NCBI GenBank assembly: GCA_030425045.1
Contig: JAUHVL010000003.1
Coordinates: 62,001 to 126,000, forward strand
DNA length: 64,000 nucleotides
Origin: a bacterium
GTDB taxonomy: Bacteria > Bdellovibrionota > Bacteriovoracia > Bacteriovoracales > Bacteriovoracaceae
Direction of reading: 5' to 3'
Shown: positions 43,139-53,192 of the stretch, piece by piece
How the letters are laid out: the number at the start of each line of letters is the position of its first letter
How positions within the stretch are numbered: position 1 is the stretch's first letter
The notes under the pieces: model-generated
What the model saw: only the letters and a program-made list of their open reading frames with translations
What the model was told of the DNA's origin: nothing
The model's database searches: none
Translations under genes and position numbers: made by a program

Positions 43139-45139
43139 TTAAGCAGCTTCTTTCTCCATTTGAGTTCTAATTAGGTTGTTCCAGTGTTCCCAAATCATTA
43201 CCATTGCAAAGGTGTCTAGTTCACAATATCTAAGGAGGGCTGATTTTACTTTCTCTCGCTCTCGGTCTGACATGTGAGTGAATTGCATCATTGCGTAAGC
43301 TGTAAGAGCAGCACCTCCATTCGCGATATCATCATCACTCATAACCAATTCAAGTTGCTCGAAATCCCATTTGTCGAATACCGGTGGAAGTGTTTCATAT
43401 GGGTTGATGACAGTTCCGTCGCTGTTAAGAGATATCCATTTGTGAGAATCAAAGTTTTTCGATTTAATTTCACAGTTTTTGCCATAGATTTCTTTAGAGT
43501 ATTTATCTTGAATGAATTTTGATTCGTTTAAAATTGCAGGAAGTACATACTTTATTGAATTTGAACCTTTAGTATACGGAGAATAGTAAAACCTCTTGAC
43601 CATTTCACAAAGGTCAATCATGTTTCTTTCACCCTTCCAGAGAATATTTTTACCGTTCTTTTTATTTGTTACGGTCTCAATAAAATTGACCAGCTCATCT
43701 TTATCTTCGATGTCAGATTCAAGGATTTGTTCTCTAATCTGACAAAGTACAGTGTTTTCATGGTTGGAGTATCTAAAAATTGAACCTTTTGTACCGAGTG
43801 CTTTTTTTAGTTCTCTAACAAACTCAAAATTAGGGTGAAACCCCTGAGTGGCATTGATGTACTCGTTTGCATGCTCTATCGACCCATCTTCATGAATCAT
43901 ATGATGACTAAATTGAAATGCAATTTGTTCATAGGGGCGCTGTCCTTTGTTGAATGGAATGGCCACCATACATGTCTCGAAATCAATCATGTGAAGAGGA
44001 AATTCCCAAGTAGACATTTCTTGCTGTAATCCGAACAGGTCTAAAAAAGGAGAGTTATCATCATCTTTAACTTTCTCTACTTGTAATACTTGTCTTTCAC
44101 CATTTGATAGCCCATCACTGTTTTTTCTAGGAGTTGCTTTAAAATCTTCAATATCTAGATCTTCAAGAAGAAGCTTTCCATTATCAAGTGCTTTTTGAGA
44201 ACCTCTAAAGTTCCAAACATCAAATACAAATGGCTTGCTCAGTTCTTCTTCAGAGAGACCATGTTCTAATTTCCAACATTCATTGAATCCGCAAATCTTA
44301 CCTTCTTCTATTGTTCTAAACTCACAAGACTTACATTTTGAGCTTACTGGAGCAACTAGTTTAGTGTCTGAGTTTAAGGCATCTGCAAAGTGCCAGATTG
44401 CTTCCTCAAATGTTTTTCCGTCAAACCTTTCACTCATCTCTTCATAGTTGTGAATAATATCTACGACATCATCAACAGGTAATTTACATAGAATTTGCTC
44501 ACCAAGAGCTTCTGCTGATACATTACCTTCTATAATAGCTCCACCTCTTCCATTGTCATCAACTAGAACAAACTTTTGATTGAGACCGTCGACAGTGGCA
44601 GTAACAGATTTATCAGCACACATTAAAAAATTGTTTACCTCATAGCCAGGAAAAGCTTTTTGAAGAACGAATGATTGAAAAGCAACATCGTATAAGTAAG
44701 GTTTCCATGTAGCCTTTAGACTATGAACACCTCTTTTTAATTCTCTTGAATTCCAAAGTTCATCTTCAAATTCATCCGGGTGTGCAGATTTAGACTTAAC
44801 TTCAATTAGATTAAATGTATTGCCAATCTTTTCAAGAACATCAATTCTAATAAAAAGATTCCTATATTTAATAGCTGCTTCAAATATAACGACATTCTCT
44901 TGTTCAAGGAGCTTCATCGTTTTCTCATGAGAGGTATCATAATCAAGCTCAGTAATATCATGACCACCTGGGTAATAGCATTTTGCTAATTCTCCGACTT
45001 GAAAGCCACCTTTAGCTAATGCCTCTAGGAATGGGTCATCTAGTTTAGCATTGGCATACTCTTTTTTACGTTCTGAGTAGTAGAGTTTAGTTGGGCACTC
45101 TAAAGCAGTTTTGAATTTTGATTTAGTTAAATATTTCAT
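43139..45139 (-). CDS. DUF2779 protein: Cas4-like nuclease fused to DEDD-type exonuclease
   Basis: This encodes 666 residues from 45139, with AGAGG ahead. Residues 1-290 look Cas4/RecB-like: ALECPTKLYY (Cys15), FIRIDVLEK with NLIEVKSKS (Asp100, Glu113, Lys115), and a Cys set CKSC/C/C at 269, 272, 283 and 288 able to bind a 4Fe-4S cluster with Cys15. Residues ~380-650 carry an RNase H-like DEDD pattern: MIDFETC (Asp386, Glu388) and YCELDT (Asp642) near the end. A dual-nuclease fusion is inferred. It lies 7 bases after the Z1 gene and 2 bases before the AAA_13 ATPase gene. The protein ends in Glu-Ala-Ala. Confidence 0.8.
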   Translation of the reverse strand: MKYLTKSKFKTALECPTKLYYSERKKEYANAKLDDPFLEALAKGGFQVGELAKCYYPGGHDITELDYDTSHEKTMKLLEQENVVIFEAAIKYRNLFIRIDVLEKIGNTFNLIEVKSKSAHPDEFEDELWNSRELKRGVHSLKATWKPYLYDVAFQSFVLQKAFPGYEVNNFLMCADKSVTATVDGLNQKFVLVDDNGRGGAIIEGNVSAEALGEQILCKLPVDDVVDIIHNYEEMSERFDGKTFEEAIWHFADALNSDTKLVAPVSSKCKSCEFRTIEEGKICGFNECWKLEHGLSEEELSKPFVFDVWNFRGSQKALDNGKLLLEDLDIEDFKATPRKNSDGLSNGERQVLQVEKVKDDDNSPFLDLFGLQQEMSTWEFPLHMIDFETCMVAIPFNKGQRPYEQIAFQFSHHMIHEDGSIEHANEYINATQGFHPNFEFVRELKKALGTKGSIFRYSNHENTVLCQIREQILESDIEDKDELVNFIETVTNKKNGKNILWKGERNMIDLCEMVKRFYYSPYTKGSNSIKYVLPAILNESKFIQDKYSKEIYGKNCEIKSKNFDSHKWISLNSDGTVINPYETLPPVFDKWDFEQLELVMSDDDIANGGAALTAYAMMQFTHMSDREREKVKSALLRYCELDTFAMVMIWEHWNNLIRTQMEKEAA

Positions 45140-45146
45140 AAAGCCT

Positions 45147-47738
45147 CTATATCGTTGCGTTAACAACGTATTTCTCATTTCCAAATTCTTTGTTGTCAGG
45201 GAAAACAATCATGATTCCAAACTGAACATTCTTACACTTAATTGGTTTTAAGTGATAAACCCCACCAGTTCTTTCTTTAGATTTACTGTTGTTTGTTAAT
45301 GGGTAAATAGCGAGTAGTGCTCTATCTTTTGGTCTTTGATTCATTCTTATCTTTGCAGTTCCAATTCTTCTGCCATCTGCATCTTTCAGAACATCAGTAA
45401 TGTTGTCTGATTCAAATAAGTCTCTTAAATCAACCATCTCATCTTTTGGGAGGTATAGACCCCTTAGATAAGATGCATCTTCATCTGCTGGCTTGTGAAC
45501 ATCTGGAACGAATGAACGATCTAGAAGCAGAACCTTGTCACCATTCTTGAACTGATACTCATCACCATCTTTGATTAGTGAAAAGATAGAGACAGACCAA
45601 TCAGTTAAATTTTGATTATTTGTTATGTACTCAACGAGATCCTTCTTATTAGCAAGTGTGTTTGCATCACTGATAAAATATTCATCAAGAAATTGTAGGA
45701 TGATCTCTTTTTCAATTCCTCTATAAGTATGAGAAGTCCTGAACATTGAGAAGCTTTGCTCTTGTCTTTTTACACCATCTTCTTTGATTTTAAGAAGAAG
45801 GTTCTCTACAGCATTGATATTTTGCTTAGCTGTTCCTGAATCATTAAGTCTAATGAAATCGGGTAGTGCTCTTCTCCCTGAGAAAGAATTGGCTTCGGTG
45901 CTAGCTGCTCGCATTTTGTTAGCAGCAGTTAATTTCATTCCAGGATGCTGTCGAACTCTAATCCTAAAATCCATCGGAGTATCACCATTCTCAGCCATGA
46001 CGGAAAGTTCCTCTCGAACTGCTATTTCTGATGTAGCCATTTCATAGAAGTGATCTCTTAATTGATCAGTAATGTAGATTCTTTTTAGGTCTAAATAACC
46101 AGGTCTGTATCCAAACCAACGGCCCATTTGCATTAGTGAGTCATACATTTTGCTATTTCTAATGAAATAACTCATTGTTAAACCTTCAATTGTTAGTCCT
46201 CTGGATAAAGTGTTTCCCCCAACTACGATACCTTTGAAGTTTTCTTCAAATGTTAGCCTTTCATCAGAAGCAGAGTTATCTAGAATAATTTGAAATTGCT
46301 CTAATAGAAGCTTTATATTCCTAAAAAGGTCATGTTCACTGATATGATTGATTTCTCCAGTTATGTCTTTTGTTGTTGGGTCAAATTCTTCTTCTTTTAT
46401 TTTTATGAGTCTATCTTTAGCTTCTGTAATCTCTCTTCGAAGGTCAGACTTTAAAAGCCCAACATGATCTTCGATAAGTTCATGAACCTTTGCTTGATCT
46501 TTAGTTAAATAAGAGCCGTGAACTAGCATTGAAATATGTTTATCGTGATGTCCTCTAGATATCCTTATTGCTCCTGCCACTATAAAGCAATCAATGGCAT
46601 GTTCGAGAGAAGGAGGTAATGAGTCGTACTCCTTTTCTTGACCTCGTTTTGAAGCTGAAATTTGAGCTGCGTCCATTGCGTCAATGGTTCTTACTAGTGG
46701 ATAACCTGTACTTATATTTCCTTCAGTGTCTTGTGCTCCAAATAGCTCTTCAGCTCCGATATATGAAATTGGTTTAGATAGAGAAACAATAAAATCCTTA
46801 GGGAATAAGTCTTCTTCGATACTTGAGTCAATTAAGATGTTCGCAAAAGGGGTAGCTGTATATCCAGCATAAGAACAAGATGGAAAGTGAGAAATGATAT
46901 TTCTAATCTGCTTGTTTATTGCTGTTTGCTTTTCTTCTGGCTTTTTGGAAGTATTTATACTTGCTTGATCTGATTCATCATCAATGATCAGAACTGATGT
47001 ATCATTGAGAATTTCTGGTTTAGCCTTTGATAGCCATGTATTGAACTTTCTAAGAACAGTGGCATTTTTTTTCAATACAGCAATACCAAAACCCTCCTTG
47101 CTGCCGAGAACTCTGTTGGCTGACTGGGTTAGCTTCTCGCTAAAATCACCTTTCTCATCCATTCTTGTTATTGGGTCAGCTTTTAATTCACTTGGTTTTA
47201 CTATTTCATCTCTTAGTCTGACTTCTGTTTGATAACGTAAATTGTTATGAATACCAGCAAGGACAATTACAAATTTATAACCAGCATCTAGGGCTTTTGA
47301 GATTACAGCAGAATAGTTAGCCGTCTTTCCACTTTGTACATAACCAAGAACTAGTCCCTTAATTTGGTTTTTTTCGTCTTTATTAAATTTAATCTGAGGG
47401 TTTGCTAATTTGGAAACCACATTGTTTGAGCTATGGTTTAAGCTTTCAACCATTTCTGGTGACCAGGCCTTCTTGGCTAGAAGTATGGACTTTAGTTTGC
47501 TCCAGTGTGAGTTTTCTGACTCATTTGGTCCACCATACCATTCTTCAAGTTTTCTGTTTTTTCCAACTAGAGAATCTTCTTTATTTTCCTGATTAAATTC
47601 ATCGAGATATTTTTGAAGGACATTGTCGATTACTGTATCTGAAACCTCGTTATTTCGAAGCTCAGCCCTAATTTCTGCTATATTTTTTCCAGCGTTGAAG
47701 CCGTTTTTTATTACTAAATAAACAAGTTTGTCTGACAT
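45147..47738 (-). CDS. Z1-domain P-loop ATPase/helicase-like protein
   Basis: This encodes 863 residues. Walker A GYVQSGKT is at 132-139, the DExx-like box IIDDESDQAS at 251-260, motif III-like AGYTATPFAN at ~291-300, motif V GGNTLSRGLTIEGL at 507-520, and motif VI QMGRWFGYR at 537-545. This is the Z1 family, known from restriction-modification and conflict loci beside methylases. It should couple ATP hydrolysis to DNA handling. It is first of the Z1-DUF2779-AAA_13 operon and divergent from the cold-shock-like gene at 47921. Full catalytic motifs suggest an active enzyme. Confidence 0.9.
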   Translation of the reverse strand: MSDKLVYLVIKNGFNAGKNIAEIRAELRNNEVSDTVIDNVLQKYLDEFNQENKEDSLVGKNRKLEEWYGGPNESENSHWSKLKSILLAKKAWSPEMVESLNHSSNNVVSKLANPQIKFNKDEKNQIKGLVLGYVQSGKTANYSAVISKALDAGYKFVIVLAGIHNNLRYQTEVRLRDEIVKPSELKADPITRMDEKGDFSEKLTQSANRVLGSKEGFGIAVLKKNATVLRKFNTWLSKAKPEILNDTSVLIIDDESDQASINTSKKPEEKQTAINKQIRNIISHFPSCSYAGYTATPFANILIDSSIEEDLFPKDFIVSLSKPISYIGAEELFGAQDTEGNISTGYPLVRTIDAMDAAQISASKRGQEKEYDSLPPSLEHAIDCFIVAGAIRISRGHHDKHISMLVHGSYLTKDQAKVHELIEDHVGLLKSDLRREITEAKDRLIKIKEEEFDPTTKDITGEINHISEHDLFRNIKLLLEQFQIILDNSASDERLTFEENFKGIVVGGNTLSRGLTIEGLTMSYFIRNSKMYDSLMQMGRWFGYRPGYLDLKRIYITDQLRDHFYEMATSEIAVREELSVMAENGDTPMDFRIRVRQHPGMKLTAANKMRAASTEANSFSGRRALPDFIRLNDSGTAKQNINAVENLLLKIKEDGVKRQEQSFSMFRTSHTYRGIEKEIILQFLDEYFISDANTLANKKDLVEYITNNQNLTDWSVSIFSLIKDGDEYQFKNGDKVLLLDRSFVPDVHKPADEDASYLRGLYLPKDEMVDLRDLFESDNITDVLKDADGRRIGTAKIRMNQRPKDRALLAIYPLTNNSKSKERTGGVYHLKPIKCKNVQFGIMIVFPDNKEFGNEKYVVNATI

Positions 47739-47920
47739 GGTTAACCTAAGTGCAAGTTTTTAGTATTGTTCAGCTAACTCATCGGAATTTAATGGCTTTT
47801 CTGTAATAAAGAATTCTTAATTGAGGGGCTTAGAAACATTTTGCTCACTCAAAAAATCTGACTAAAAGTAATAAAATTAAATGTGAAGTAGTGTCCCTAG
47901 TTTTGAGTTAAGGAGAACGT

Positions 47921-48175
47921 ATGTCTGGTTACAGAAAGGGTATCGTACATTGGTTTGATGTAAATGCAGGAGAAGGTGCGATTATTGATAAAGAAGATGG
48001 AATGTCATACTACGTTCATTATTCTGCAATTGATACAAGAGACAAGTTTAAAGTACTTGATAAAGGACAAGAGGTTGAATACTTGCTTTATGAAAATTTG
48101 TATATGAAGCAAGTAGACGTAGTTAAGCCAATAAAGAAAAGAAGAAGAAAAAGTAAAGCTGAAGTTAGAGCTTAG
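47921..48175 (+). CDS. cold-shock-domain-like small protein
   Basis: This encodes 84 residues with a cold-shock-like OB-fold: KGIVHWFDVNAGEGAIIDK resembles the KG.VKWFN..KGFGFI segment, and YYVHYSAID the FVH.S.I segment. A very basic KKRRRKSKAE tail follows. It should bind single-stranded RNA or DNA. It has TTAAGGAG ahead and is 31 bases before the type IIG gene, and divergent from the Z1 gene. It may act as a regulator or accessory factor for the restriction operon. Confidence 0.75.
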   Translation: MSGYRKGIVHWFDVNAGEGAIIDKEDGMSYYVHYSAIDTRDKFKVLDKGQEVEYLLYENLYMKQVDVVKPIKKRRRKSKAEVRA

Positions 48176-48206
48176 AATATAAAAATTTATCGAGAGGAGG
48201 GACAGG

Positions 48207-51200
48207 ATGTCCCGAAGTACAAAGAAAAAAGCCAGTGAGCAGGAAGCGCAGCCACAACTAATATTTGATGCTAAAAGTGATATAAATCCTTATTGGAGGT
48301 CCTCTCTTTTTAGTGATGTTTACTTAAGAAACGATGTTCCCAGAGAGTATCGACATCTGTGGGATAACGATGAAATTGGTGACTTCTACAATTTTTATCA
48401 GGGCTTTCTTGATCTATGCAACGATACAGAACATGAGTGCTTCGACAAATGGAGAGAGGCCGATACGGTTAAAAACTGGATTGTTCCAGTAATGGAATTA
48501 CTTGGCTGGGAAAATAACTCAGAGAGAAGGCAAAATTCCTACATGGACAATGAGTCTTTTACAGTTGATGAAAATGGAAAAAAACAAACCTACAGACCTG
48601 ATTTGATTTATTTTGATAAGCCCAAGCATAAGTCATATACACAGAAAGAAAAAGATATTCACAAAAAATTAGCAGAAGCTCGTAATGTTAGAACGGGTGC
48701 CAAGGTTATCGTTGAAGCAAAGTATTGGAACAGATTAGCTTCTTCAGACAAAGTTAGGGTTGAAAAAAGCAATGCTGACTCTGCGAGCTCTCTTGGTCCT
48801 GAATTGCAAACCTTGAAATACATTGAATTATTTCAGCATGACTTCGGAATTTTAACTGATGGAAAAACGTGGAGACTTTTTCATAGAGAGCTCTCCCAGG
48901 GAATGGAGCGTAGAAGCTTTGACTTCGATATCGGTAAGCTTAAGGATCTAGCATTAAGTATTGATAGGCATGGGAATGAAGAGACTTTCTTGCATTATGC
49001 GAAGTACTTTTATTACATTTTTAGTAAAAAATCGCTAGTAGAAAGTGAAGATTCAAAAACAGCACCTTTTGTGTATGAGATTTTTGAATATAGCAAAAAG
49101 TATGCTCATTCAATTGAAGATGATCTGAAGAAGAGGTTCATAATATCTATGGGAGTTATTTGTAATTCTTTAAGAAAGTCTTGTGAAGAGCAGGGGGAAG
49201 AATTCGATTCAGAGTTGGTGAGAAATGTAGCCGAAAGTCATTTGTTTAACATTCTATTTGTAAAGTCTTGTGAAGTTAGGCGAGTGTTACCAATTAGTTC
49301 AACTCAATATTTGAGAAAATCCTTACATGAAGTCGTGGAAACAATGGATGCAATGGGGTTTGATCCTGATAAAGAGTGGGATGAATTCTTAAGAGATTTC
49401 AGATTCACCTTGGGCAAAAAGTTCGATTGGGATGGTTATGAAATATTTAATAGATTTATAAATCTGTACGAGATCGTCCATGATGGAACGGCAAAGTCGA
49501 AAGATTTTGGGTTTGAGATTTCAGGGTTTAAAGAATCCGTTTTTAGTAAGAATGAATGGAGGTTCGCAAAGAATCATAAGATTAGCAACAGAGATATGAT
49601 TGAAGTTCTTTTTGACTTGAACTTTATTGAGTCCGCTTTTAAGGGACGAAAATATCAGCAAATACCATATAGCTACTTCTCTCCAAGGCAGTTGGGTTCT
49701 ATTTACGAAAGTTTTCTTGAGTACAGATTAGAGACGGCAGATCATGACATGGTTTTCCATAAAGGCCGCTGGAGTAAGGCAAATTTAAAGTCCGGAAAAG
49801 TCAAGTCTCTTAAGTTAGTTGATTGCCATATTGTAAAAAGAGGAGAGGTGTTTTTCTCGCCAGATAATAAGGACAGAAAAATGACCGGGAGCTATTATAC
49901 TCCTGATTATATTGTTCAGTATATTGTAGATAAAACGCTTGGAGTTGTCGCAAAAGATATGACAAGTGAGGAGCTATTTGATCTGAAGATTTGTGATCCT
50001 GCAATGGGGTCTGGGCATTTTTTAGCAGGGGCATTGAGCTATTTGCAATCTATATACTTAGAGAAGTGGTCTGCTGAAAACTATGATGACTATGAAGGCG
50101 ATATTGTAGAAATCACAAATAAATTTATTGAAAAAAATCTGTATGGAATTGATTTAAATCCAAGAGCTGTGAAGTTAGCAAAGATGAGTATTTGGTTAAG
50201 TAGTGCTCACAAAGGTCGGAAACTTTGCGACTTATCCCAAAAGTTTGTTGCAGCTAATACATTAAAACAAAAAACATTCTCCAATACTAAGTTTGATGTT
50301 GTTATTGGTAACCCTCCATATCTGGATTATCGCGACATTGATACTGAAACTGCGAATGTCTCAAAATCGTTTGATTCATTTGTGCCAGGTTTAAGGCCAA
50401 ATCTTTATGTTCCATTCGTTGAATATGGTATTAAGATCTTAAAGGATGATGGGTATATAGGTTACATCTTTCCTATTCACTGGTGTGTTTCCGATAGCTC
50501 AAGAATGTTAAGGGAATATGTTCTCAACAGTTCTGAAATTAAAGCAATCGATGACATAAGCAGTGTGAATGTTTTCAAAGATGCTGGAACTTATCCTTCG
50601 ATACTGATAGCGGAACGAGTCGCCGAGCCGAGGGGCAATTACAGCTATAGTACAAAAAATATTTTAGATGAAAATCTGAACATCGAAGAGCATTCTGTTG
50701 AAGTAGAAAGTGTTCTAAAGGACGAGGGGCGGAAATTTCTTGTCGGTGACAATGTGTCATATTTACCAGTAATGAATAAGCTTGATAAATGTGAGGACTC
50801 CATTGAGTCATACGCTCAAACTTTTAAATGGGGTACCAGTAAGACAGGCTACGGGAAAATGAAAATCAAAAAAGCTGACTATGCGGCTTTAGGTGTTAGA
50901 AAGAAAAAAGAATACCGAAAAATTATCCAAACATCAGACATAAAAAGAATGGATCTACAATGGAATGGTGAATACATCCCTGTCGAGATTTATAGTAAGT
51001 CTGTAATGCAAGACTTTGAAGAACCTAAGTTGACGATTGCTAGGGTAACGAAAGGTGTGCAAGCAGTTGTAGATAGTGATGCTCACTTCATGGGGAAGGC
51101 GTCTTATATTTTAAATGAAGATGTTAAAACATTAAAGGCATTGTGTGTGGTGTTGAATTCTAGCATCGTTGATTTTTGGTTTCGACAGAAGTTTCAAAGT

Positions 51201-51440
51201 TTGCACATGGCAGGAGGATATATTAGGTACGATATACCATACTTGAAACAAATCCCTTTGCCTTGTGGTTTTAAAAATATGATAGGGAAGCTTTCTAAGG
51301 CATATGATTCGAATTATGGCTCAAAGTTTAAACAAGAAAAGATAGATGATCTAGTTTCGGACCTTTATGGCTTGAATAAGACTGACGTAAGAATGATACA
51401 GGATTATCTGAACCCAGAAAAAGATAAGAAAGTGGCTTGA
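48207..51440 (+). CDS. type IIG restriction-modification enzyme (Eco57I-like)
   Basis: This encodes 1077 residues. The N-terminal nuclease shows RPDLIYF (Asp132) and KVIVEAKYW (Glu170, Lys172), followed by the LQTLKYIELFQ segment of the fold. The N6-adenine methylase core has motif I DPAMGSGHF (597-605) and motif IV GNPPYLDYRD (NPPY 702-705). The C-terminal ~350 residues resemble a target-recognition domain (LTIARVTKGVQ, HMAGGYIRYDIPYLKQIPLP). It should both cut and methylate DNA. Its stop is one base from the McrB-like gene, so it is in one operon with the McrBC-like pair. The start follows GAGGAGGG. Confidence 0.9.
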   Translation: MSRSTKKKASEQEAQPQLIFDAKSDINPYWRSSLFSDVYLRNDVPREYRHLWDNDEIGDFYNFYQGFLDLCNDTEHECFDKWREADTVKNWIVPVMELLGWENNSERRQNSYMDNESFTVDENGKKQTYRPDLIYFDKPKHKSYTQKEKDIHKKLAEARNVRTGAKVIVEAKYWNRLASSDKVRVEKSNADSASSLGPELQTLKYIELFQHDFGILTDGKTWRLFHRELSQGMERRSFDFDIGKLKDLALSIDRHGNEETFLHYAKYFYYIFSKKSLVESEDSKTAPFVYEIFEYSKKYAHSIEDDLKKRFIISMGVICNSLRKSCEEQGEEFDSELVRNVAESHLFNILFVKSCEVRRVLPISSTQYLRKSLHEVVETMDAMGFDPDKEWDEFLRDFRFTLGKKFDWDGYEIFNRFINLYEIVHDGTAKSKDFGFEISGFKESVFSKNEWRFAKNHKISNRDMIEVLFDLNFIESAFKGRKYQQIPYSYFSPRQLGSIYESFLEYRLETADHDMVFHKGRWSKANLKSGKVKSLKLVDCHIVKRGEVFFSPDNKDRKMTGSYYTPDYIVQYIVDKTLGVVAKDMTSEELFDLKICDPAMGSGHFLAGALSYLQSIYLEKWSAENYDDYEGDIVEITNKFIEKNLYGIDLNPRAVKLAKMSIWLSSAHKGRKLCDLSQKFVAANTLKQKTFSNTKFDVVIGNPPYLDYRDIDTETANVSKSFDSFVPGLRPNLYVPFVEYGIKILKDDGYIGYIFPIHWCVSDSSRMLREYVLNSSEIKAIDDISSVNVFKDAGTYPSILIAERVAEPRGNYSYSTKNILDENLNIEEHSVEVESVLKDEGRKFLVGDNVSYLPVMNKLDKCEDSIESYAQTFKWGTSKTGYGKMKIKKADYAALGVRKKKEYRKIIQTSDIKRMDLQWNGEYIPVEIYSKSVMQDFEEPKLTIARVTKGVQAVVDSDAHFMGKASYILNEDVKTLKALCVVLNSSIVDFWFRQKFQSLHMAGGYIRYDIPYLKQIPLPCGFKNMIGKLSKAYDSNYGSKFKQEKIDDLVSDLYGLNKTDVRMIQDYLNPEKDKKVA

Positions 51441-51441
51441 T

Positions 51442-53190
51442 ATGAAAAAAGAAGAGATTGAAAAATTAACAGCCTTAGTTGATGACTTGTATGACAATGG
51501 AGAACTTGGATATGGTTCCAATTCTTATTCGGACTACTTCCCACAATCAGATGAGGTGGTAGGTAAGTTTTTTAATTACTATCTTCAGTTCTTATTTGAC
51601 ACGACATCACAGAAAGACAGGAAGAGATGGAATCCGATCAAAAAACATATTTTTTCAGAGGGGAAACTGTTTTATATTGATCCTTCAAAAGTCGTAGCTG
51701 ATCCCAGTAATATTAAAAACGCTATATCCTTTAAAAAGTTTAAAGATGAGTTTGTTAGATTAGGCTCTTGTCTTGTAAAGAAATACAACTTAGAGGGTGT
51801 TGACTTTAGTTCTGGTGATGCAAAGAAGGAGCTATTAAAGGTAATAAAGAAAAATAAAAAACTTGATGGTAACGATCGAGCAGATGATTTCTACTGTACA
51901 AAAGTTTTAACGTTGCTGAATTCTGAATTGCTAGATCTTGATGTTGACTTTAATGTCGAACAAATCATGAAGAATGGTCATGATATGAAGTTATGCGTTT
52001 ATTATGGACCTCCTGGCACAGGAAAAACAACAGTTGCTAAAGAAGAGCACTTGAAAAAAGTTGGTAAAGAAAATAGCCAGATTGTCCAAATCCATCCTTC
52101 TTACTCATATGAAGATTTCGTAGAGGGAATTCGTCCTATAACTTTCTTTGATGGTGAAATTAAGTATGAAGTAGTGGATGGTCCAGTTAAGATTCTTGCA
52201 AAAAAAGCAAGTTTTTCGAACGAAAGTCGAAGCATGCATCGTCCCTTACATTTATTGTGTTGTATAGATGAAGAGGGAACATTACATTTTCCTCTGGGAA
52301 CTAGAGAAAGATATGGATTAGCTCAAATATTTGTATCTAGTAATTACTCTGATATGGAAGAAAGTCTAGAACCGCTTGAGCTTAATTCAGATTTTATTCT
52401 TGAGTATGCTGATAAGTCAGAGAAAAAACGATTTCTCAAAATGTATGTGTGGGATAAATCCTGGTTGGAAAAAAAAGATTATGTTCTGATTATAGATGAG
52501 CTAAATCGAGGCAATGTTGCATCAATTCTTGGCGAATTAGTTTTTTCTTTAAGTGAGGTTCATGCTGAAGAAAAAAAACCTGTTAGATTACAGTATAGTG
52601 GGGAAGAGTTTTATTGGCCGACAAATTTAAGCTTTATTGGAACAATGAATACTGCTGATACCAGTACAGATAAAATAGATCAAGCGATTAAGAGACGGTT
52701 TGAATTTATTTCGGTTGACCCTCTAGAATCTGAAGCAGAGTGGTCGAATCTGGCACTTAACATTCTTGAAGGAGGTACTATAGTGGATTTCTTCAAGGGC
52801 AGTGATGTTCGCGACCAGTATTACCCTTGGAATATTCTTTCATTGTTAAACAATAAGTTGCGAGAAAAAGGTGCAAGATATGGCGCAATTGCTGTTCGAG
52901 AGAAACTTATTGGGCATTCTTTTTTCATAAAGTATACCAGACAGCTAGCATCTTTATTAAAAGATAACACTAGTGCCAATATAAATGAAGCTTGTGCTCG
53001 CCTTCTTAAAGAATTGTTTGAATCAGAAGTTGAACCCAGTTTACTCAATATATTTAATAATAATTTTGATATGTTAGAGAAATTTAAATCAGAAGAGCTT
53101 TCCAGAAAGGAATTCCCATTTTTTTATGATGTAGATTCAATAGATGACACTCCCCTTGTCGATCATAAAAGTACTGGAACAGATGGCTGA
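51442..53190 (+). CDS. mcrB: McrB-like AAA+ motor
   Basis: This encodes 582 residues. Residues 1-185 are a variable N-terminal domain, probably the DNA-reading part. The AAA+ module has Walker A GPPGTGKT (189-196), Walker B LIIDELNRG (349-357), sensor MNTADTS (402-408) and arginines at 418-419. These are McrB hallmarks; McrB uses GTP. About 80 residues between ~260 and ~340 appear inserted relative to the short family core. It starts one base after the IIG gene and is followed 2 bases later by the McrC-like gene. Together they form a restriction motor-nuclease. Confidence 0.9.
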   Translation: MKKEEIEKLTALVDDLYDNGELGYGSNSYSDYFPQSDEVVGKFFNYYLQFLFDTTSQKDRKRWNPIKKHIFSEGKLFYIDPSKVVADPSNIKNAISFKKFKDEFVRLGSCLVKKYNLEGVDFSSGDAKKELLKVIKKNKKLDGNDRADDFYCTKVLTLLNSELLDLDVDFNVEQIMKNGHDMKLCVYYGPPGTGKTTVAKEEHLKKVGKENSQIVQIHPSYSYEDFVEGIRPITFFDGEIKYEVVDGPVKILAKKASFSNESRSMHRPLHLLCCIDEEGTLHFPLGTRERYGLAQIFVSSNYSDMEESLEPLELNSDFILEYADKSEKKRFLKMYVWDKSWLEKKDYVLIIDELNRGNVASILGELVFSLSEVHAEEKKPVRLQYSGEEFYWPTNLSFIGTMNTADTSTDKIDQAIKRRFEFISVDPLESEAEWSNLALNILEGGTIVDFFKGSDVRDQYYPWNILSLLNNKLREKGARYGAIAVREKLIGHSFFIKYTRQLASLLKDNTSANINEACARLLKELFESEVEPSLLNIFNNNFDMLEKFKSEELSRKEFPFFYDVDSIDDTPLVDHKSTGTDG

Positions 53191-53192
53191 AG

